The position numbers and the translations under genes were made by a program. Source: Betaproteobacteria bacterium (GTDB lineage: Bacteria > Pseudomonadota > Gammaproteobacteria > Burkholderiales > SG8-41). Taken from it: 9,297 nucleotides of DNA. The notes below the pieces were generated by a model. The model ran no database searches and was not told where the DNA came from. It saw only the letters and a program-made list of their open reading frames with translations. This document shows, piece by piece, positions 7,127-9,297 of the stretch; the first letter of the stretch is position 1, and the number at the start of each line of letters is the position of its first letter. The DNA lies in NCBI GenBank assembly GCA_029883965.1, contig JAOUIN010000078.1, positions 1 to 9,297 of the forward strand, given 5' to 3'.

Positions 7127-7687
7127 TCAAGGCTTGCGCGCTGCCATTGCCGCCGCAAGCTCGCCCTGCTTCGCCGCCAGCGTTTTTAGCCAGCGCTGCC
7201 CGCCGAAGGTGAAGCCGACCCAGTAACCCAGTTCCACCAGCTGCGGCTCGGTGAATTCCGCGCGCAGCGACGCCCACAGTGCATCATCGGCCTGATTCGG
7301 GTCATACATGATCGCATCGGCATAACGCAGCGCGACTTTCTCGCGCGACGTGAACTTCGTTGATTTTTCGTATTGCATCAGCTCGGACATCCGGCTGTCG
7401 GCATCCTGCGCAGACCGCGCAGTTCCCTGATTGCTTCAGTAACCGCATTCGACGGTGAAAGCAACGTAGGCGCGCAACAATTCCTTGAGGTCGTGATCGA
7501 CCACACCCGCATTGTCATCGAACAGCATTTCACGTGTCAGCGTGAACGAACGCATCACATCCGGCTGATGTGCGCGGATCGCCTGGTTCTCGGGACCCGG
7601 GCGCCCGGCGGCAATCGCATCGTCCAGCCAGTTCCTGATCTGTGCATCTTCGATTGCATCGGGTGTCACGTAACTGAGTCGCGCCAT
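7127..7687 (-). CDS. Carboxymuconolactone decarboxylase/AhpD-family selenoprotein with CxxU motif
   Basis: I read this as one 186-residue protein with an in-frame UGA (7436-7438) decoded as selenocysteine 84. Residues 1-83 and 85-186 lie in the same frame, and together give a complete CMD-family protein: MARLSYVTPDAI start, KELLRAYVAFTVECGY (68-83), then U-SNQ, and C-terminal LVELGYWVGFTFGGQRWLKTL. Family members I recall have CxYCxNQ here, so the UGA replaces the second redox cysteine exactly, giving Cys81-G-Y-Sec84. Glu69, twelve residues before Cys81, matches the catalytic Glu of AhpD; the AhpD histidine position holds Gly88. A SECIS-like hairpin follows the UGA. GAGGAA six bases before ATG 7687 supports the start. 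The role is probably thiol/selenol peroxide or disulfide reduction; the substrate is unknown. The alternative is a pseudogene with a Cys-to-stop mutation, less likely given the hairpin and the intact downstream frame. The final stop is also UGA, but without such a hairpin. Confidence 0.85.
7406..7422 (-). promoter_or_regulatory. Bacterial SECIS element within the selenoprotein mRNA
   Basis: On the coding (minus) strand the sequence CTGCGCGGTCTGCGCAG forms a perfect 6-bp stem (CUGCGC/GCGCAG) closing the loop GGUCU. Counting the UGA as bases 1-3, the loop occupies bases 23-27. In E. coli fdhF, as I recall it, the same GGUCU loop occupies bases 22-26. The GU of that loop is what SelB recognises, and the distance to the UGA is critical for insertion. 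The element is translated as TARSAQD, which departs from the usual family sequence after NQ, as expected where coding is constrained by an RNA structure. Confidence 0.85.
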
Positions 7688-7798
7688 CGCATGTTCCTCG
7701 TGTGTTGTGGGACCGCCGCGGCATTTTCAGGCACATCCCGAACCGCCGCAAGCTACAATCGGCCTCGTCACATCAACATTTTTATTCAGGAGTTGCCG
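7688..7798. promoter_or_regulatory. Divergent intergenic region between the selenoprotein and oxidoreductase genes
   Basis: This 111-base region carries the ribosome binding sites of both divergent genes. It has GAGGAA on the minus strand for the selenoprotein and AGGAG (7788-7792) for the oxidoreductase. TACAAT at 7754-7759 is a fair plus-strand -10 (5/6), with about 39 bases to the TTG start, but no convincing -35 lies 16-18 bases before it. A shared regulator is possible but not shown. Confidence 0.3.
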
Positions 7799-8791
7799 TT
7801 GAAAGCATTGATTGTCAGGGAACACGGGCCGCTGGAAAATTTGCTGCTGGAAGAAGTGCCGGACCCGGCGCCGGGACCCGGCGAAGTGCTGGTGGACGTA
7901 CACGCCGCCAGCGTGAATTTTCCCGATCTGCTGGTCATCGGCGGCACGTATCAGGTGTTGCCGCCGCGACCGTTCAGCCCCGGCAAGGACATGGCCGGCG
8001 TCGTCGCTGCCGTCGGCACCGGCGTGACCACCTGCAAGGTCGGCGACCGCGTCGCCGCGCAGCACGAATACGGCGCGTATGCGCAACGCTGCGTCGTGCC
8101 GCAGCAGAATTGCTATCCGATGCCCGAAGAGATGAGTTTTGCCGATGCCGCGGCGATGGGGATTGCGTATCCGACCGCGCATTTCGCGCTGGTCGAACGC
8201 GGGCGGTTTCAACCGGGCGAAACGGTGCTGATCAACGGCGCCGCAGGGGGCGTCGGCATCGCCACCATCCAGGTGGCGAAGGCGCTCGGAGCGACGGTAG
8301 TGGCCAGCGTCAGCAGCGACGACAAAGCCGCGCTCGCGAAAAAGAACGGTGCCGACCACGTGGTGCGCACCGACGTGCCTGATCTGCGGGAATCGTTCCG
8401 CAAGCAGGTACTGGCCGCCGTGGGAAAACGCGGCATCGACATCATTGTCGATCCGGTGGGCGGCGACGTCTTCGATGCGAGTCTGCGGGTAATCGCATGG
8501 TCGGGGCGGTTGATCGTCGTCGGGTTCGCCGAAGGACGGATACCCGAAGTCAAAGCCGGCCTGCTGCTGGTGAAAAACATTTCATTGATCGGACTGCAGT
8601 ACAGTGCCTACCGCGACCGTCAGCCGGAAAACGTGCAGCGTGTGCAGCGCGAATTGTTCGACTGGTATGTCGCCGGAAAAATAAAACCGCACGTGATGGC
8701 GGCTTACCCGCTGGCGCAATATCAGGACGCACTGCGTATGGTGCGCGATCGCAAGGTCGTCGGCAAAATCGTGATCATGACCCGGCAGTAG
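7799..8791 (+). CDS. Zinc-free NADPH:quinone oxidoreductase (MDR family)
   Basis: This is a cytosolic medium-chain dehydrogenase/reductase of 330 aa, the quinone-oxidoreductase type that reduces quinones or enoyl/enone substrates with NADPH. The N-terminal GroES-like domain shows SVNFPDLLVIGGTYQ (38-52) and FSPGKDMAGVVAAVG (59-73). The Rossmann domain has the nucleotide motif INGAAGGVG (145-153) followed by VAKALGATVVA. IDIIVDPVGG and GRLIVVGFAEG follow. The catalytic and structural zinc cysteines of alcohol dehydrogenases are absent. I start at TTG 7799, because AGGAG (7788-7792) is six bases upstream and MKALIVREHG is the normal family N-terminus. The frame is open for 142 further codons upstream, but these run antisense to the selenoprotein gene and add nothing recognisable. 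Its divergence from a redox selenoprotein suggests, but does not prove, a joint role in electrophile or peroxide stress. Confidence 0.92.
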   Translation: MKALIVREHGPLENLLLEEVPDPAPGPGEVLVDVHAASVNFPDLLVIGGTYQVLPPRPFSPGKDMAGVVAAVGTGVTTCKVGDRVAAQHEYGAYAQRCVVPQQNCYPMPEEMSFADAAAMGIAYPTAHFALVERGRFQPGETVLINGAAGGVGIATIQVAKALGATVVASVSSDDKAALAKKNGADHVVRTDVPDLRESFRKQVLAAVGKRGIDIIVDPVGGDVFDASLRVIAWSGRLIVVGFAEGRIPEVKAGLLLVKNISLIGLQYSAYRDRQPENVQRVQRELFDWYVAGKIKPHVMAAYPLAQYQDALRMVRDRKVVGKIVIMTRQ

Positions 8792-8910
8792 CGGACAGGC
8801 ACGATCCGAGTACATCGTAAACTATTGATTTAATTATGTTTTATTAAACAGGGCTTGCATAGTCGCGCACAGCGTAGAGAATAGCCCCTTTTTTCGGGAC
8901 ATCCGCCACC
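8792..8910. promoter_or_regulatory. AT-rich leader of the YqhA-family gene
   Basis: The 119-base gap contains the most AT-rich segment of the window (about 8815-8850). Within it is an inverted repeat, TTTAAT (8829-8834) and ATTAAA (8843-8848), with an 8-base spacer, which could be an operator or UP-like element. A weak TTGCAT (8855-8860) with GAGAAT 16 bases on (8877-8882) is a possible promoter. No intrinsic terminator for the oxidoreductase gene is visible. Confidence 0.25.
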
Positions 8911-9297
8911 ATGCCAGACGTCAAACCTATCACCAGCGCCCTGGGTCCCCTGCCCCGCTGGATCTTCATGAGCCGCTGGCTACAGGCGCCTTTGTACATC
9001 GGCCTGATCGTCGCGCAGGGCGTTTACGTGTGGCAGTTCTGGACCGAGCTGGTCCATCTGATCGGCATGATCACGGTCAAGGACATCACCGAAACCGAAA
9101 TCATGCTGATCGTGCTCGGCCTGATCGACGTGGTGATGATTTCCAACCTGCTGGTGATGGTCATCGTCGGTGGCTGGGAAACCTTTGTGTCCCGCCTCGA
9201 ATTGCAAAAACATCCCGACCAGCCGGAATGGCTATCGCACGTGAATGCCGGCGTGCTCAAGGTCAAGCTCGCCACCGCCATCATCGGCATCTCGTCG
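8911..9297 (+). CDS. YqhA/UPF0114 (TIGR00645) family membrane protein, partial at window end
   Basis: The first 129 residues are present and the reading frame runs off the window. The SRWLQAPLYIGL segment (21-32) and the first membrane helix (about 28-46) match the family. So do a second helix ending in NLLVMVIVGGWETFVS (79-94) and the WLSHVNAGVLKVKLATAIIGISS segment (107-129), which correspond to E. coli YqhA as I recall it (SRWLLAPVYFGL, GLLVMVMFSGYENFVS, LKNKVAASIVAISS). E. coli YqhA is about 164 aa, so roughly a quarter of the protein is missing. The N-terminus is about ten residues longer than in YqhA. These are inner-membrane proteins of uncertain function. ATG 8911 has only a poor Shine-Dalgarno (CGGGAC about 11 bases upstream). 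An internal ATG at 8968 is the alternative start. Confidence 0.9.
   Translation, partial: MPDVKPITSALGPLPRWIFMSRWLQAPLYIGLIVAQGVYVWQFWTELVHLIGMITVKDITETEIMLIVLGLIDVVMISNLLVMVIVGGWETFVSRLELQKHPDQPEWLSHVNAGVLKVKLATAIIGISS

Noticed and set aside
7080..7129. SECIS-like readthrough at the terminal UGA of the selenoprotein gene
   Set aside because: The only downstream hairpin is the convergent terminator stem, with a CGCA loop on this strand, no GGU, and a different distance. The UGA is taken as a true stop.
7127..7687. Two separate small genes (7436-7687 and 7127-7390) or a pseudogene broken by a nonsense mutation
   Set aside because: The pieces are collinear parts of one family in one frame. 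The stop is exactly at a redox Cys position, and a GGUCU-loop hairpin lies at SECIS distance. The downstream piece has no ribosome binding site of its own that I can see.
7373..7798. N-terminal extension of the quinone oxidoreductase (472-aa reading)
   Set aside because: The extra 142 codons are antisense to the selenoprotein gene and match no domain. AGGAG followed by TTG at 7799 gives the normal family N-terminus.
7702..8382. 226-codon plus-strand ORF over the oxidoreductase gene
   Set aside because: It is an out-of-frame reading of the MDR gene, extremely Arg-rich, with no family features.

Overview
This window is GC-rich bacterial DNA, densely packed with ordinary metabolic and transport genes. 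The gene content suggests a betaproteobacterium, probably Burkholderiales-like. Pointers are a periplasmic Bug-type solute receptor without its transporter, a class III CoA-transferase, a phytanoyl-CoA-dioxygenase-type enzyme and a stand-alone glutamyl-Q-tRNA(Asp) synthetase. The taxonomic placement is inference. I see no mobile element, CRISPR array, rRNA or tRNA.

Layout. At the left a PhyH-family Fe(II)/2-oxoglutarate dioxygenase (168-1061, +) is followed by a 470-base stretch holding only a decayed fragment (1241-1495, -) resembling the N-terminus of a sugar phosphate isomerase/epimerase. Next is gluQ (1531-2457, +). It converges on a three-gene minus-strand run: a CaiB/BaiF CoA-transferase (4939-3719), an SbtA-type sodium-dependent bicarbonate transporter (3704-2784) and an SbtB-type PII-like regulator (2787-2467). 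sbtA and sbtB overlap by 4 bases, and only 14 bases separate sbtA from the CoA-transferase. Upstream on the same strand is a patatin-like lipoprotein (5883-5011). A roughly 200-base divergent intergenic region separates it from a Bug/TctC-type periplasmic solute-binding protein (6080-7057, +), which ends in a textbook rho-independent terminator.

The most notable gene is 7687-7127 (-). A plain six-frame reading gives two short ORFs (83 and 87 aa) that look like a broken carboxymuconolactone decarboxylase/AhpD-family gene. They lie in the same frame and are separated by a single in-frame TGA. That TGA sits exactly at the second cysteine of the redox motif, giving E-C-G-Y-U. Immediately downstream is a hairpin with a perfect 6-bp stem and a GGUCU loop. 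The loop matches the E. coli fdhF SECIS loop as I recall it and lies within one base of the same distance from the UGA. I therefore annotate one 186-residue selenoprotein with a CxxU active site plus its SECIS element.

Divergent from it is a zinc-free NADPH:quinone oxidoreductase-type MDR enzyme (7799-8791, +, TTG start), which may be a redox-related neighbour. The window ends inside a YqhA/UPF0114 membrane protein (8911 onward).
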